From an uncultured Dehalococcoidia bacterium (GTDB lineage: Bacteria > Chloroflexota > Dehalococcoidia > Lucifugimonadales > UBA3495): a stretch of 64,000 nucleotides of DNA. Location: assembly GCA_951812625.1 (NCBI GenBank), contig CATOSP010000002.1, positions 1,808,788 to 1,872,787 on the forward strand. Reading direction: 5' to 3'. Of this stretch, positions 1 through 9,379 are shown one piece after another. A model generated the notes under the pieces. It searched no databases. It was not told the origin of the DNA and was given only the letters and a program-made list of their open reading frames with translations. Position 1 is the first letter of the stretch, and the number at the start of each line of letters is the position of its first letter. The translations under genes and the position numbers were made by a program.

Positions 1-593
1 ACGACGCCTGTGGCCTCTTCGTTCTGGTCGCCCTCGTCGGACTTCCCCACGCCGTTCCTGGCAGACCGGGCTTGGGTCGCCCCTGCAGGGACCCGTCGGC
101 GGGTACGGCGCTTCGGCAGCGGAGCGTCTTCCAAAAGGGGCAGTTGTGTGTCCTCTCTGAGGTCCTGCACCGCCCGTTCAAAGCTTTCAATTTCCTCGAA
201 GTTGCGATACACGCTTGCCCAGCGGATGTAGGCAACCTCGTCCACGTGGCGGAGGCGGTCCATCACCATAGAGCCCACGACTGAGGTTGGCACGTCCGCG
301 TGGCCCATGGTGGGCAACTCCCCCTCGATTTCTTCCACAATCTTCTCGATGGTCCGCGAGGATACGGGCCGCTTGGTGCAGGCCTTCCGAATGCCGCTGA
401 TGATCTTGTCGCGGTCAAACTCCTCCCGGCGGCCGTCCCGCTTGGTGACCATCAGCGAGTTGGACTGGACCCGCTCGTAGGTCGTAAACCGCACCCCGCA
501 CCCTTGGCACTCCCGCCTCCGCCGTACACCGTTTTCAACAATGCGGGAATCGGTAACCTTGGAGTCCAGTATGTCGCAATAGGGGCAGCGCAA
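1..593 (-). CDS. nrdR: Transcriptional repressor NrdR (3' end beyond window)
   Basis: NrdR represses ribonucleotide reductase genes by sensing ATP/dATP. The N terminus reads RCPYC, followed by a second CxxC (CQGC), giving the zinc ribbon. An ATP-cone domain follows, with VTKRDGRREEFDRDKI, a YIRWASVYRNF segment and an FERAVQDL end typical of the family. The start is a TTG with a run of six G just upstream; the nearest ATG is out of frame. After the normal end (about residue 150) the frame continues through a basic, then acidic, low-complexity tail and leaves the window without a stop. The family assignment is secure; the length of the tail is unknown. Confidence 0.9.
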   Translation of the reverse strand, partial: MRCPYCDILDSKVTDSRIVENGVRRRRECQGCGVRFTTYERVQSNSLMVTKRDGRREEFDRDKIISGIRKACTKRPVSSRTIEKIVEEIEGELPTMGHADVPTSVVGSMVMDRLRHVDEVAYIRWASVYRNFEEIESFERAVQDLREDTQLPLLEDAPLPKRRTRRRVPAGATQARSARNGVGKSDEGDQNEEATGV

Positions 594-1185
594 GTTCCCC
601 CCTTGCCCATGGCGGATTGCTAGACCTGGCGGCAAACTACTAGATACTGTTGCTGCCCGGTCTATGACTACAACAAAGTGTGGCCATTTTATGCACGGCG
701 CGTCTGTCGGTCAACACCTGCCATCGGATTGGGCCGAAAACGGCGACGACGGGGACGTTCGGCAGGGGCAGTAGCGCGCAATTCAGTGCCTGCCCCGGCT
801 CCGTCGCGGGTGGTTTCCCTTTTGGTCTCTTTGTCGGACCCCGAATTACTGACACTTGCTTCTTTCAAACCCCGGTTGCCAGTCCTTATCATGTCTTGTA
901 TGCCTCAGGGTCGGACCACCGCCCTGACCGGGAACGAAATCCAATCCGCCACTCGGGGAACCGGCCCAATGCGCGCAGGCCGGTCCTGTAGCGGTCATGG
1001 ATCAGCGTTCTCGATGCCCGGGGATATCCCATGGACCGTCCCGCACCCTTACCCAAGGCCCGCCCGATGCGACGGAATTCGTAAAAGTGAGCGGAAATGA
1101 GCGGAAATGGAGGGGAAACTGAAATTTTTCCCTTCCAGTCCCTCCCCTCTCCGGGAATAAATCTCAAAGGAGCCGACACCGGAAA
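594..1185. other. Intergenic region, no gene recognised
   Basis: Overlapping frames are open on both strands, as expected for GC-rich DNA, but none gives a recognisable protein. Two tandem copies of GAGCGGAAAT lie at about 1089-1108. They are followed by a G-rich/C-rich stretch that could fold with the CCCTCCCCTCTCC at about 1140-1152. I see no tRNA-like structure. Confidence 0.5.
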
Positions 1186-1578
1186 ATGAGAAGCGAAATC
1201 AGGTCCCTCCAGGCCCGCGTCCGAGCCCTCCAGCGCAAGTACGCACCCCAACTCGCCTTCATCAAGCTGCGCCAACTGGCTGAGGACTACATCCTCGAAT
1301 GCGAGAAAGCCCGCGACGAGAACAAACCCCAGCCCGAGACCCATTCATTCATCAAGAAGATAGTCAAGGCCGGCTTCCGCCTTCGCACATTCATCGCCCT
1401 CCACAAATGCGTGGACCGGTTCCAGGGCAAGGACGCCATCCCCGAGCCCAGGGACATCCTGCTTGCCCTGCTTCCTTATGACTGGGAGCGGATTAACCGG
1501 CACATGCCCAGGAAGTCGGAGCTTGACCAGGAGGTTGAAGAGCGTCCCTGGCGGGAATGGGCCACTGCCGAAGCTTAG
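1186..1578 (+). CDS. Small basic protein of unknown function
   Basis: This 130-residue protein has no family I recognise. Residues 1-50 are helical and charged (QARVRALQRKYA, then LRQLAEDYILECEKARDE) and could form a coiled coil. Residues 55-105 contain IVKAGFRLRTFIALHKCVDRF. The C terminus is acidic and Trp-rich. There is no signal peptide or membrane segment. An AAAGGAG lies upstream of the ATG but about 14 nt away, so the start is only fairly supported. It stands alone between nrdR and ftsZ, both on the other strand. Confidence 0.6.
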   Translation: MRSEIRSLQARVRALQRKYAPQLAFIKLRQLAEDYILECEKARDENKPQPETHSFIKKIVKAGFRLRTFIALHKCVDRFQGKDAIPEPRDILLALLPYDWERINRHMPRKSELDQEVEERPWREWATAEA

Positions 1579-1717
1579 GGAACCTGCTTTTGGGCCTGCC
1601 GGTGGGTGGGAATGGGCGGATCTAAGGGGAACCCAGAAAGGTCTCGGCTGTCGAGCACTCAGCCGGGCCGCCAGTAATGGAACGCTGCCGCTTTTGGGCG
1701 TGAGGTGGACAAGATAG

Positions 1718-1743
1718 GAGGCCGCCCCGCGTGGAGCGGCCTC
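1718..1743 (+). terminator. Hairpin between convergent genes
   Basis: A perfect 8-bp stem, GAGGCCGC/GCGGCCTC, with a 10-nt loop lies between the unknown gene (plus strand) and the end of ftsZ (minus strand). There is no T tract, so a terminator role is inferred from position only. Confidence 0.4.
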
Positions 1744-1835
1744 AGAAGGGTTCCCGGCGCCCAGAGTTGCGAATTGTGCCGAATAGGGTGATTAGTGCTG
1801 TTGGGCCTCCGAGAATATTACTCCCAACCGTACGC

Positions 1836-2990
1836 CTACCGGAAGAAGCCCCGGTTTCGGCCGGAGGACTGTCGCCGCAGGAAGCTTGGAACGTCCAGTT
1901 CTTCCTCGCTCTCGGGAATCACGTCCTGGAGCAGTCGCTCCAATTCGGCTTCCCTGGCGAGCTGGGCGTCCTGGGCCACCGGGAAGGCCGCAGCCACCAT
2001 GGTGATCTTCACTTCGTCGTCCAGCTTCGGATCCCGGGAGGTTCCGAAGATTATGTTGGCTTCAGGGTCGGACATCTCCTGGATGACGTCCGCCGCATCC
2101 TGGACCTCCTTGAGGCTCAGGCTGGCGCCCCCGCTGACGACGAACAGGATCCGCTTGGCCCCGTCCATGGCGATGTCGAGCAACGGGCTCTTGGTCGCCA
2201 TCTTGGCGGCGTCGATGGCCCGGTGGTCTCCCTTCCCTCTGCCGATCGCCAGCCAGGCCGGTCCGGCATTGCTCAGGATGGTCTTGACGTCGGCGAAGTC
2301 AACGTTGATCTCGCCCGGCACTGTGACCACTTCGGCAATGGCCTGGATACCCTGCTGCAGGACGGTGTCAGCGGTACGCAGCGCGTCTTCCCAGGTAAAG
2401 GTCTGTTCCGACTCGTTGTTCAGGTGCAGCAGCCGGTCATTCGGTATCACGATCAGCGTGTCCACGTGATCCTTCAGACGGCTGATGCCTTCATCGGCGT
2501 TTTTGCGCCGGGTGCTCGCTTCGAAGGAGAACGGACGGCTCACCACACCCACGGTCAGCGCTCCGGTTTCCTTGGCGATCTGGGCAACCACGGGAGATGC
2601 GCCGGTCCCGGTTCCGCCGCCCATGCCGACAGCCAGGAAAATCATGTCCGCATCCTTCATGGCCTCTTCGAGGTCTTTGCGGCTTTCCTCAGCAGCCTGT
2701 CGGCCAAGGTCAGGCTGAGCTCCCGCGCCCAGACCACGGGTCAGGCTCGACCCAATTGGAATCCGGTGGGACACGTCGCAGCGGAACAGGTGTTGCGAGT
2801 CGGTGTTGACCGCGTAGTACTCCACCACGGGCAGCTTTTCCTTGTACATCCGGCTCACGGCGTTGCTACCGCCTCCGCCTATGCCGACAACCTTGATCAG
2901 GGGCACCCCGCCCCCCGCCTCCGGGATCATGCTCAATGGATCGTTGGGGTTCGCAAGCGGCTCCCAAGACGCCGAGTGTTCAAATGCCAT
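1836..2990 (-). CDS. ftsZ: Cell division GTPase FtsZ
   Basis: FtsZ polymerises into the cytoplasmic Z ring at the division site. The protein is 384 residues from the ATG at 2990. That start has GGAGGAGG 5 nt upstream and is preferred over an upstream in-frame start adding 15 residues. The tubulin signature GMGGGTGTGAS lies at about 122-132. The catalytic T7 loop NVDFAD at 229-234 keeps both Asp. The usual long linker before the C-terminal peptide is very short, and the conserved binding peptide for FtsA and other partners appears as DVPSFLRRQ at about 366-374. It follows ftsA in the reduced division cluster rsmH-ftsA-ftsZ. Confidence 0.97.
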   Translation of the reverse strand: MAFEHSASWEPLANPNDPLSMIPEAGGGVPLIKVVGIGGGGSNAVSRMYKEKLPVVEYYAVNTDSQHLFRCDVSHRIPIGSSLTRGLGAGAQPDLGRQAAEESRKDLEEAMKDADMIFLAVGMGGGTGTGASPVVAQIAKETGALTVGVVSRPFSFEASTRRKNADEGISRLKDHVDTLIVIPNDRLLHLNNESEQTFTWEDALRTADTVLQQGIQAIAEVVTVPGEINVDFADVKTILSNAGPAWLAIGRGKGDHRAIDAAKMATKSPLLDIAMDGAKRILFVVSGGASLSLKEVQDAADVIQEMSDPEANIIFGTSRDPKLDDEVKITMVAAAFPVAQDAQLAREAELERLLQDVIPESEEELDVPSFLRRQSSGRNRGFFR

Positions 2991-3083
2991 GTCTGCCTCC
3001 TCCGCAGCCCTTAATCTGGTCCAAGATATCGCCATCGCCGGCTGACTTCCGTACCGTTCGGAAACTATGCCGGAGTCTGCTGC

Positions 3084-4391
3084 CTAGTCCACAATCACCT
3101 CTTCCGCCACTTTCTGCTCTTCCTTCTTCCGACCCGTCAGAAGCGACCTGAAACCACCACCCTTCTTGCCGTTGCGGCTCTTCTCTACCTGTCTGGGCCT
3201 CTCCACGTTCCTGCCGTTGCGGTAGGTGCGCTTCTGGCCGTAATGTTTGATCCCCCACAGTAGCAGACCCACCACGACCGACGCATTGGGCTTCTGCAAC
3301 TCGGACGGCAACCCCGCAATGCCCCTGGGATAAGCCAGACGGACGGGAACTCCGAAGGTCTGCCGGGCCAGTTCACACAGTCCGGGCAACTGCGCGCCAC
3401 CACCCGTGAACACCAGGCCGCCGCTCGGTATGTGCCTCAAGCCCGACTCGCGCACACGCAGCAGGACCATCTTGAGTATCTCCATCACCCGGTCATGCAG
3501 TGGCTCACTCAATGCCCGCCGCTTCACGACTCGGCGCGGCTGTCCTTCGAAACCGGGGACAACCACCTCCTCGCTCAGTTGGACCAACTCGGGCATCGCG
3601 GCGCCAGCCTTCACCTTGATTTCCTCCGCGATGTAGAACGGAACTCTCATGGCCACCGCTAGGTCTCTCGTCAATTGATTGCCACCGACTGGAATCATCG
3701 ACGAATACCAGGGTGTTCCCTGGCGGTAGATCGTGATGTCAGTGGTACCCCCACCGATGTCAACCAGGACCGCTCCCATCTCCCGTTCATCCCCGGTAAG
3801 GGTGGCCTCAGCCGACGCGAGAGAAGACAGGACCAGACTGCCCACGCCAACTCGGTCGGAGTCCAATACCTTGAGCGTGTTTCTAAGGATGGCAGCATCC
3901 CCCAGGACGATGTGGGACTCTACCTCTACCTCTTTGGCATGAAGACCAGCCGGGTTTCGGACCAACGCAAGTCCGTCAACCACGTACCCCATAGGGATCA
4001 TGTGAATGATCTCCTGAGTTGGGTTGACCTCAGGGGCTGCGGACTCGATCAACTGGTCCACCAGGGTAGGGTCCAGGTCGTCGATGTCGTTGGGATTCTC
4101 AACCACATTCTTGGTGTTAAGGCACGTTATATGAGCACCGTTAACGCCCACGTAAACGCCCGAGATGACGCCCTTGCCCACGTAGCGCTGGGCCTCTTCA
4201 ATAGAGGCGCTAACGGCCACCCTAACCTCTTCGATGTTTTCGATCCGCCCTTTCTGGACTCCCTGAGATGGGACAAGTCCCGTTCCAAGGACCTTCAATT
4301 CACCTTCGGTACCTATGCGGGCAACGACGGAGTATACTTTGTTACTGCCGATGTCCACCGCAGAGTAGAACGTATCTTTACTCAACCACAC
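3084..4391 (-). CDS. ftsA: Cell division protein FtsA, membrane anchor of the Z ring
   Basis: An actin-fold protein of 435 residues that tethers FtsZ to the membrane. Visible are the phosphate-1 motif AVDIGSNKV at the N terminus, the inserted 1C/SHS2 region, and the phosphate-2 motif VDIGGGTTDI near residue 215. An adenosine motif GGLVFTGGGAQLPGL lies near 330. The C terminus carries a short FRSLL-type amphipathic segment before a charged tail, a plausible membrane-targeting helix. The start is GTG with AAAGGA upstream. It lies between rsmH (36 bp) and ftsZ (93 bp). No ftsL, ftsI, mur or ftsW gene is present, unlike most dcw clusters. Confidence 0.95.
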   Translation of the reverse strand: MWLSKDTFYSAVDIGSNKVYSVVARIGTEGELKVLGTGLVPSQGVQKGRIENIEEVRVAVSASIEEAQRYVGKGVISGVYVGVNGAHITCLNTKNVVENPNDIDDLDPTLVDQLIESAAPEVNPTQEIIHMIPMGYVVDGLALVRNPAGLHAKEVEVESHIVLGDAAILRNTLKVLDSDRVGVGSLVLSSLASAEATLTGDEREMGAVLVDIGGGTTDITIYRQGTPWYSSMIPVGGNQLTRDLAVAMRVPFYIAEEIKVKAGAAMPELVQLSEEVVVPGFEGQPRRVVKRRALSEPLHDRVMEILKMVLLRVRESGLRHIPSGGLVFTGGGAQLPGLCELARQTFGVPVRLAYPRGIAGLPSELQKPNASVVVGLLLWGIKHYGQKRTYRNGRNVERPRQVEKSRNGKKGGGFRSLLTGRKKEEQKVAEEVIVD

Positions 4392-4427
4392 ACCATCCTT
4401 TCCTGCTGATTGGGACCGCGGCCCAGT

Positions 4428-5444
4428 TCATAGCCGCTCAGCTACGCGCATCCTAGCGCTGCGGCTCCGGGGATTGGCGTTCACCTCCGTGAGTGACGGT
4501 CTGATCACCCTGCGGTTGAGAATCCGCACCGTCGGCTGATGTCCGCATACACAAACTGGAATCTCGGGAGGGCAGACACAGATTGCAGCCTCCCGGGCCA
4601 GAAATTGTTTTACGGCACGGTCTTCCAGGCTGTGATAGCTTATGACTACCAGCCTTCCTCCAGTCGCCAACAATTGCACTGCGGATTGAAGACCTTTTCG
4701 GAGGATATCCAATTCGTTGTTGACGGCAATCCGAAGAGCCTGAAAGGTACGCGTGGCCGGATGGATCCTGCGCCGGCTTCTGCGTCCGACGGTGGCTATT
4801 ACCAGCTCGGCCAGGGTAATGGCGTCACCTATGGGCCTATGGCGCACAATGGCACGGGCAATCTGCCTGGCCCTTGGTTCCTCACCGTTCTCGCGTAGTA
4901 GTGAAGCCAGTTCGTCCTCAGTGAACGTATTGATCACCTCATGGGCGGTTAGTGGGGAGGCCGGGTCAAAGCGCATGTCCAGCGGGCCATTTGACTGGAA
5001 GCTGAAACCGTATCCTGGCGCTTCCAACTGGCGTGACGATATACCTAAGTCCATCAACACACCATCGGCGGAATCGACGCCACGGCTGTTCGCTGCATCG
5101 ATCAGGCCATCATATCCGGCATGTACCGACGTAAACCTCGCTGCGAAGTCTGCGAGTCGCCGCTCCGCAATGGTCAACATGCGTGGGTCCCGGTCGATAC
5201 CCAGCAATCGGCCGTCCGGTACGGTTGCATCCAAAATTGCTACGCCATGCCCTCCCTCTCCGAGGGTGGCATCCACATACACTCCATCTCGCCGCACGAC
5301 CAGATGCTCGACCACCTCGGAGAGCAGGACAGACCGGTGATAGATGTAGGGATCGGTGCTGCGACCGGCATCACCGGGGGGATCGATACTCCCCGGATCA
5401 AAACCGCCATTGCCGCCACCTGTTGTCGACACTGCAAAAACCAA
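4428..5444 (-). CDS. rsmH: 16S rRNA m4C1402 methyltransferase RsmH (MraW)
   Basis: RsmH methylates N4 of C1402 in 16S rRNA using SAM. Evidence includes YHRSVLLSEVVEHL near residue 35, the SAM-binding DATLGEGGHG near 58, DGVLMDLGISSRQL near 128 and GPLDMRFD. Further on are HPATRTFQALRIAVNNEL near 230, VISYHSLEDRAVK, and the Cys-rich loop CVCPPEIPVCVCG. The first 30 residues are a Gly/Asp-rich extension. The TTG start has GAGGG about 7 nt upstream, and a GTG four codons later is the alternative. It is the first gene of the rsmH-ftsA-ftsZ operon; mraZ is absent. Confidence 0.95.
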   Translation of the reverse strand: MVFAVSTTGGGNGGFDPGSIDPPGDAGRSTDPYIYHRSVLLSEVVEHLVVRRDGVYVDATLGEGGHGVAILDATVPDGRLLGIDRDPRMLTIAERRLADFAARFTSVHAGYDGLIDAANSRGVDSADGVLMDLGISSRQLEAPGYGFSFQSNGPLDMRFDPASPLTAHEVINTFTEDELASLLRENGEEPRARQIARAIVRHRPIGDAITLAELVIATVGRRSRRRIHPATRTFQALRIAVNNELDILRKGLQSAVQLLATGGRLVVISYHSLEDRAVKQFLAREAAICVCPPEIPVCVCGHQPTVRILNRRVIRPSLTEVNANPRSRSARMRVAERL

Positions 5445-5530
5445 CGCATGCCCTCATCGCTTGGCCGCTGAGTCTCGGGAGGCCCAGTGGTTGGGCCTGC
5501 GCCCTCTCATTGCCAAACTCGATGTTGGCA

Positions 5531-5559
5531 ACTTACCAAGTCAGGAAGAATTATGTCAA
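5531..5559 (-). promoter_or_regulatory. Candidate promoter of the rsmH-ftsA-ftsZ operon
   Basis: On the minus strand a perfect -35 box TTGACA (5559-5554) is followed after 17 bp by GTAAGT (5536-5531), a weak -10. Position, upstream of rsmH in the divergent region shared with tig, supports it. Confidence 0.4.
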
Positions 5560-5682
5560 TGAATTACAAAACGATTTTCAGCAAAGTTTCAAATGTAGTT
5601 GAATAAGTAGGCTTCGATGCGAAGCTGATTGGCCTTGGACGCCAGCGTCCCCGAGGAGAGACCTTCGCACGACTCCGAAAGG

Positions 5683-5711
5683 TTCCAACGTGCAGAGCGT
5701 TATGGTATACT
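5683..5711 (+). promoter_or_regulatory. Candidate promoter of tig-clpP
   Basis: TTCCAA (5683-5688), a 17-bp spacer and TATACT (5706-5711) match sigma-70-type spacing. A transcript would start near 5718, about 70 nt before the trigger factor start. Confidence 0.5.
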
Positions 5712-5789
5712 CCGAGTTGCCCTACTGAAGCCTGTTGCCGGTGCTGGCAACCATATACTGGCGTGTTTGATGAACGGAGATGTTCTGCG

Positions 5790-7181
5790 GTGATCGTGAC
5801 GCGGGTTTCTGAAAGCCCTACCGAAGTAACGCTCAACATCGCGTTGGACCCCGACGACGAGGAACCTTTCATCAGCCGGTCCTACCGCCGAGTTGTAGGA
5901 AGGCTGCAAATCCCCGGATTCCGCCGCGGTAAGGCACCCCGTTCTATTGTCGAAAGCCATGTCGGGCGGCTCGGCTTAGTACAAGAAGCACTGGAGTTCA
6001 TGATACCCGAAACCCTCGACAACGTGCTCCGGGAACAAAAGCTTCAGGCCTATGCCGAGCCCGACCTGGAACTGTTGGAGATGGAGCCGGTCAGCTTCAA
6101 GGCTGTGATTCCTCTGGAACCAGTCGTGGACTTAGGGGACTTCCGGGCTATCCGTGTGGAGCGCCCACAGGTCGAGGTGACGGAGGACGAGGTAGACGAG
6201 GTAGTGGAGCAGATCCGCTACCAATCGGCCCTCTGGGAGCCTGCTGAGCGTCCAGTCCAGTATGGGGACCTTTTGACCCTCGACGTCACGGGTTTCATCA
6301 ACGGTGAGCAGGTAACCAATGATGAGGGCGTCGACTACATCCCAGAACAGGATAACACTCTACCCGTTCCGGGGTTCTCTGTTTACCTGGAGGGTATGTT
6401 CGAGGGTCAGGAGAAAGACTTCACCCTTACGATCCCTGAGGAGCAATATCAGGAAGATTTCGCAGGCAAAGAGTGTACGTATCACGTCAAAGTCTTGTCA
6501 GTGAAGGCCAAGACCCTGGCAGAGTTAGACGATGAGTTCGCCAAAGGGGTCGGTGAAGGCTATGAGACTCTGCAAGCCCTTCGAGATGAGCTGCGCGATC
6601 GCATTGCCTCTGACGCCGAGTCAAACGCTGAGCGAACGCACCACGACCAGATACTTCAGGAGCTCCTGAGCATCACTAGTATCCATGCGTCCGATCTCAT
6701 TTACCAACGCGAGATGGAAGGGTTGCAGGAGGAACGGGAACGGACACTGCGCAACCAGCGCCTCGACATGGACACGTATTTAGGCTACATCGGCCTATCC
6801 AACGAGGAATGGCGAGACCAGTTGCGTTCACGCGCCGAGGAACGCTTGAAGAGTCACATGGTCCTGACCAAGGTAGCCGAATTGGAGGAGATTGAGGTCT
6901 CTCCGGATGCTGTGCAGTCGGAAATTGACCAGATGGTGTCCTCAGCAGGAGAGTCCGCAGATATGATGCGACAAAGCCTCTCCACCGATGCCATGCGTAA
7001 CAACATTCAGGCATCCATACGCAACCGGGAGGTCATGCGTCGGCTCGCGGAAATCATGGGGGGTGAATTCTCTGACGAAGAAGCGCCCATTCTTGAAGGT
7101 GCGGGAGAAGAGCAGCCACCCGAGGTTGCCGGTGGGAGTCCAACACTGGCCGAAGATGAACAATCTGAAGGACGCCAATAA
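5790..7181 (+). CDS. tig: Trigger factor, ribosome-associated chaperone
   Basis: Trigger factor binds nascent chains at the ribosome exit tunnel. The ribosome-docking signature GFRRGKAP (GFRxGKxP) lies near residue 47. A central FKBP-type domain follows ([13 protein letters not shown], then the [14 protein letters not shown] and [16 protein letters not shown] segments), then the long helical substrate-binding C-terminal domain with an acidic tail. I place the start at GTG 5790 because GGAGA lies 9 nt upstream; an earlier in-frame start would add nine residues. Length, 463 residues, is usual. It is 13 bp upstream of clpP, matching the common tig-clpP-clpX order. Confidence 0.95.
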   Translation: MIVTRVSESPTEVTLNIALDPDDEEPFISRSYRRVVGRLQIPGFRRGKAPRSIVESHVGRLGLVQEALEFMIPETLDNVLREQKLQAYAEPDLELLEMEPVSFKAVIPLEPVVDLGDFRAIRVERPQVEVTEDEVDEVVEQIRYQSALWEPAERPVQYGDLLTLDVTGFINGEQVTNDEGVDYIPEQDNTLPVPGFSVYLEGMFEGQEKDFTLTIPEEQYQEDFAGKECTYHVKVLSVKAKTLAELDDEFAKGVGEGYETLQALRDELRDRIASDAESNAERTHHDQILQELLSITSIHASDLIYQREMEGLQEERERTLRNQRLDMDTYLGYIGLSNEEWRDQLRSRAEERLKSHMVLTKVAELEEIEVSPDAVQSEIDQMVSSAGESADMMRQSLSTDAMRNNIQASIRNREVMRRLAEIMGGEFSDEEAPILEGAGEEQPPEVAGGSPTLAEDEQSEGRQ

Positions 7182-7194
7182 GGAGCTGATACTG

Positions 7195-7929
7195 ATGTTG
7201 AGCAACTCTGATAGCTCACCTTTCCCTCCAATCCCTGGATGGTTTCAGGGCAGTTTGGGATTAATCACGCCTGAACACTCATCTCTGATCATGCCACAGA
7301 GCATTATCCCCATGGTCATCGAGACCAGTCCTCGTGGTGAGCGGGCCTTCGACATATACTCCCTGCTGCTCAAAGAGCGGATCGTTTTCCTCGGCACACC
7401 CATCAATGCCCACGTCGCCAACACGATTACTGCGCAGTTGCTCTACTTGGAGCGGGAAGACCCGGACCGGGGGATCAGCATGTACATCAACAGTCCGGGC
7501 GGAGAGATAAATGCCGGGTTTGCGATCTACGACACTATGCGGTTGATCAACTCAGAGGTGTCCACCGTCTGCATGGGTTTGGCTGCCAGCATGGCCACCG
7601 TCCTGCTGTCCGGAGGGGAGAAAGGTAAGCGGTATGTGCTCCCCAACTCGACCATCCACATGCACCAGGCCATGGGCGGGGCCCAAGGCCAAGCCAGCGA
7701 CATCAGAATCACCGCAAACGAGATAACGCGGCTTCAAAACAGGATCCTCGACATCCTCTCTACAAACACCGGCCAAGAGCGTGACAAGGTGGAACAAGAC
7801 GCAGACCGGGACTTCTACATGAGCTCCGACCAGGCAGTGGAATACGGTCTGGTGGATGAAATTATCGGCGGGGTAGGCGAGGCATCTGCCGACGGGCCTG
7901 GTCCAGCGGACGAATCCTCCACCTCCTAG
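7195..7929 (+). CDS. clpP: ATP-dependent Clp protease proteolytic subunit ClpP
   Basis: The serine peptidase chamber of Clp proteases. The catalytic triad is complete: Ser132 in [10 protein letters not shown], His157 in [11 protein letters not shown] and Asp206 in DADRDFYMS. The oligomerisation and substrate motif [20 protein letters not shown] is also present. The ATG at 7195 has AAGGAG 8 nt upstream. It gives about 40 residues before the usual mature start, so a propeptide or a later start at 7291 ([11 protein letters not shown]) is possible. The next gene downstream, after a hairpin, is the partner clpX. Confidence 0.97.
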   Translation: MLSNSDSSPFPPIPGWFQGSLGLITPEHSSLIMPQSIIPMVIETSPRGERAFDIYSLLLKERIVFLGTPINAHVANTITAQLLYLEREDPDRGISMYINSPGGEINAGFAIYDTMRLINSEVSTVCMGLAASMATVLLSGGEKGKRYVLPNSTIHMHQAMGGAQGQASDIRITANEITRLQNRILDILSTNTGQERDKVEQDADRDFYMSSDQAVEYGLVDEIIGGVGEASADGPGPADESSTS

Positions 7930-7947
7930 CGGTATCCAGGCCACCGG

Positions 7948-7983
7948 AAAGTCAGCGCCGTGGGAAGACCCGGCGCTGACTTT
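7948..7983 (+). terminator. Hairpin after clpP
   Basis: A perfect 13-bp stem, AAAGTCAGCGCCG/CGGCGCTGACTTT, with a 10-nt loop. The following T tract is short (TTTCTG), so it may act as a partial terminator that lowers clpX relative to tig-clpP. Confidence 0.65.
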
Positions 7984-8083
7984 CTGCCGTCTGACAGGTC
8001 TTTCCGAACTTGGAACCACAAACCTTTCGGCCCAGGCGGGCCGCCTGATATTCCATACGCAAACCCAATTGGCGGGGAGGTGC

Positions 8084-9379
8084 ATGGTGGCGGGCTACAG
8101 GAACGGGGCGAGAGCTATGCAGTGCTCATTCTGCGGAAAATCCCAGCCTAGGTCGAACCTTGTACAGGCCGGCAGGGGACGCGCGGCAGTCTGTTACGAT
8201 TGCATCCATGTCCTGGGCCAGTTGGCTGACCAGGAGAGCCCCAAGGCCCCCCTGGTCACTCCCGACCCCAAGACTCTCATGATTCCCCGGGAGATTTATG
8301 CTAACCTCGACGCCCATGTAGTGGGACAGGACCGGGCGAAGAAAATCCTTAGCGTCGCAGTCTACAACCACTTCAAGCGCATCTGGAACGGCCACCGCAA
8401 GTCCGAAGTCGAACTTCAGAAATCCAATATCCTGCTCCTAGGACCTACGGGCTGCGGTAAGACCCTCCTGGCGGAAACCCTTGCCCGTACCCTGGATGTC
8501 CCCTTCGCAGTTTGCGATGCAACGTCCCTCACCGAGTCCGGTTATGTTGGTGAAGACGTCGAAAACATTCTCCTTCGCCTTATCCAAACGGCCGATGGAG
8601 ACGTGCGCCGGGCGGAGCACGGAATCATCTATATTGACGAGTTGGACAAGATCGGCCGGAAAGAGGGGATTAACCGCTCGATCACCCGCGATGTGTCTGG
8701 CGAGGGTGTCCAACAAGAACTCTTGAAAATCATCGAAGGCTGCGTGGCCAACGTACCCCCCCAGGGAGGTCGCAAGCACCCTCATCAGGAGTCCATACAG
8801 ATCAACACAAGAAACATCCTGTTCATTTGCGGAGGAGCTTTCGACGGCCTAGATGACATCGTGTCGAATCGTCTCGGTTCGGCGTCTCCCCGACTCGGAT
8901 TTCTCGCTTCGTCTCGCGACCGGGGCGGGGAAGACACGAATCCCTTACACCATATCACACCGGAAGACCTCCTTCATTTCGGCTTCATCCCGGAGCTGGT
9001 AGGCCGCTTGCCGGTTACCGTGGCATTGAACCATCTGGATCGTGAGGCCTTGGTGAAAGTGCTGACCGAACCCAAGAACGCGCTGGTCAAACAATATCAG
9101 TACCTATTCAGCATGGACGGTGTAAATCTGGAGTTCACGGAAGATGGGCTTTACGCCGCGGCTGAGCGGTCTCTGGAGCAACAGACTGGCGCACGTTCCT
9201 TGCGGTTCGTGATCGAAGAAACCCTTATGGAAACCATGTACGACCTTCCATCACTTGGCAACGTGGCGCGGTGTATAGTTGACCGGAGCGCCATAGAGGG
9301 AACCGCCGGTCCCAGATTGATCGCGGACACCGGGAAACCCATCAGCCTTGGCTTCGAACCCACCCGGCAGTCCGCTTAA
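8084..9379 (+). CDS. clpX: Clp protease ATPase/unfoldase ClpX
   Basis: An AAA+ unfoldase that feeds substrates to ClpP. The N-terminal zinc-binding domain has CSFC and CYDC. The AAA+ core shows Walker A GPTGCGKT, the pore loop GYVGEDVE, Walker [11 protein letters not shown], the RKH-type loop [11 protein letters not shown] and the GFIPELVGR region. Its sensor-2 region has TGARSLR. The ATG at 8084 follows GGGGAGG by 3 nt; the next codon, GTG at 8087, is better spaced, and ATG 8117 (MQCSFCGKS) is also possible. Its TAA overlaps the stop codon of the convergent formyltransferase gene in a TTAA. Confidence 0.95.
   Translation: MVAGYRNGARAMQCSFCGKSQPRSNLVQAGRGRAAVCYDCIHVLGQLADQESPKAPLVTPDPKTLMIPREIYANLDAHVVGQDRAKKILSVAVYNHFKRIWNGHRKSEVELQKSNILLLGPTGCGKTLLAETLARTLDVPFAVCDATSLTESGYVGEDVENILLRLIQTADGDVRRAEHGIIYIDELDKIGRKEGINRSITRDVSGEGVQQELLKIIEGCVANVPPQGGRKHPHQESIQINTRNILFICGGAFDGLDDIVSNRLGSASPRLGFLASSRDRGGEDTNPLHHITPEDLLHFGFIPELVGRLPVTVALNHLDREALVKVLTEPKNALVKQYQYLFSMDGVNLEFTEDGLYAAAERSLEQQTGARSLRFVIEETLMETMYDLPSLGNVARCIVDRSAIEGTAGPRLIADTGKPISLGFEPTRQSA

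Noticed and set aside
889..1344. Minus-strand open frame of about 150 codons overlapping the small unknown gene
   Set aside because: Composition is Arg/Gly/Ser-rich noise, there is no ribosome-binding site, and it overlaps a more protein-like frame.
1731..3014. A long plus-strand open frame (over 400 codons) antisense to ftsZ
   Set aside because: It is the mirror of the ftsZ codon pattern in GC-rich DNA, has no recognisable protein features, and ftsZ on the other strand is certain.
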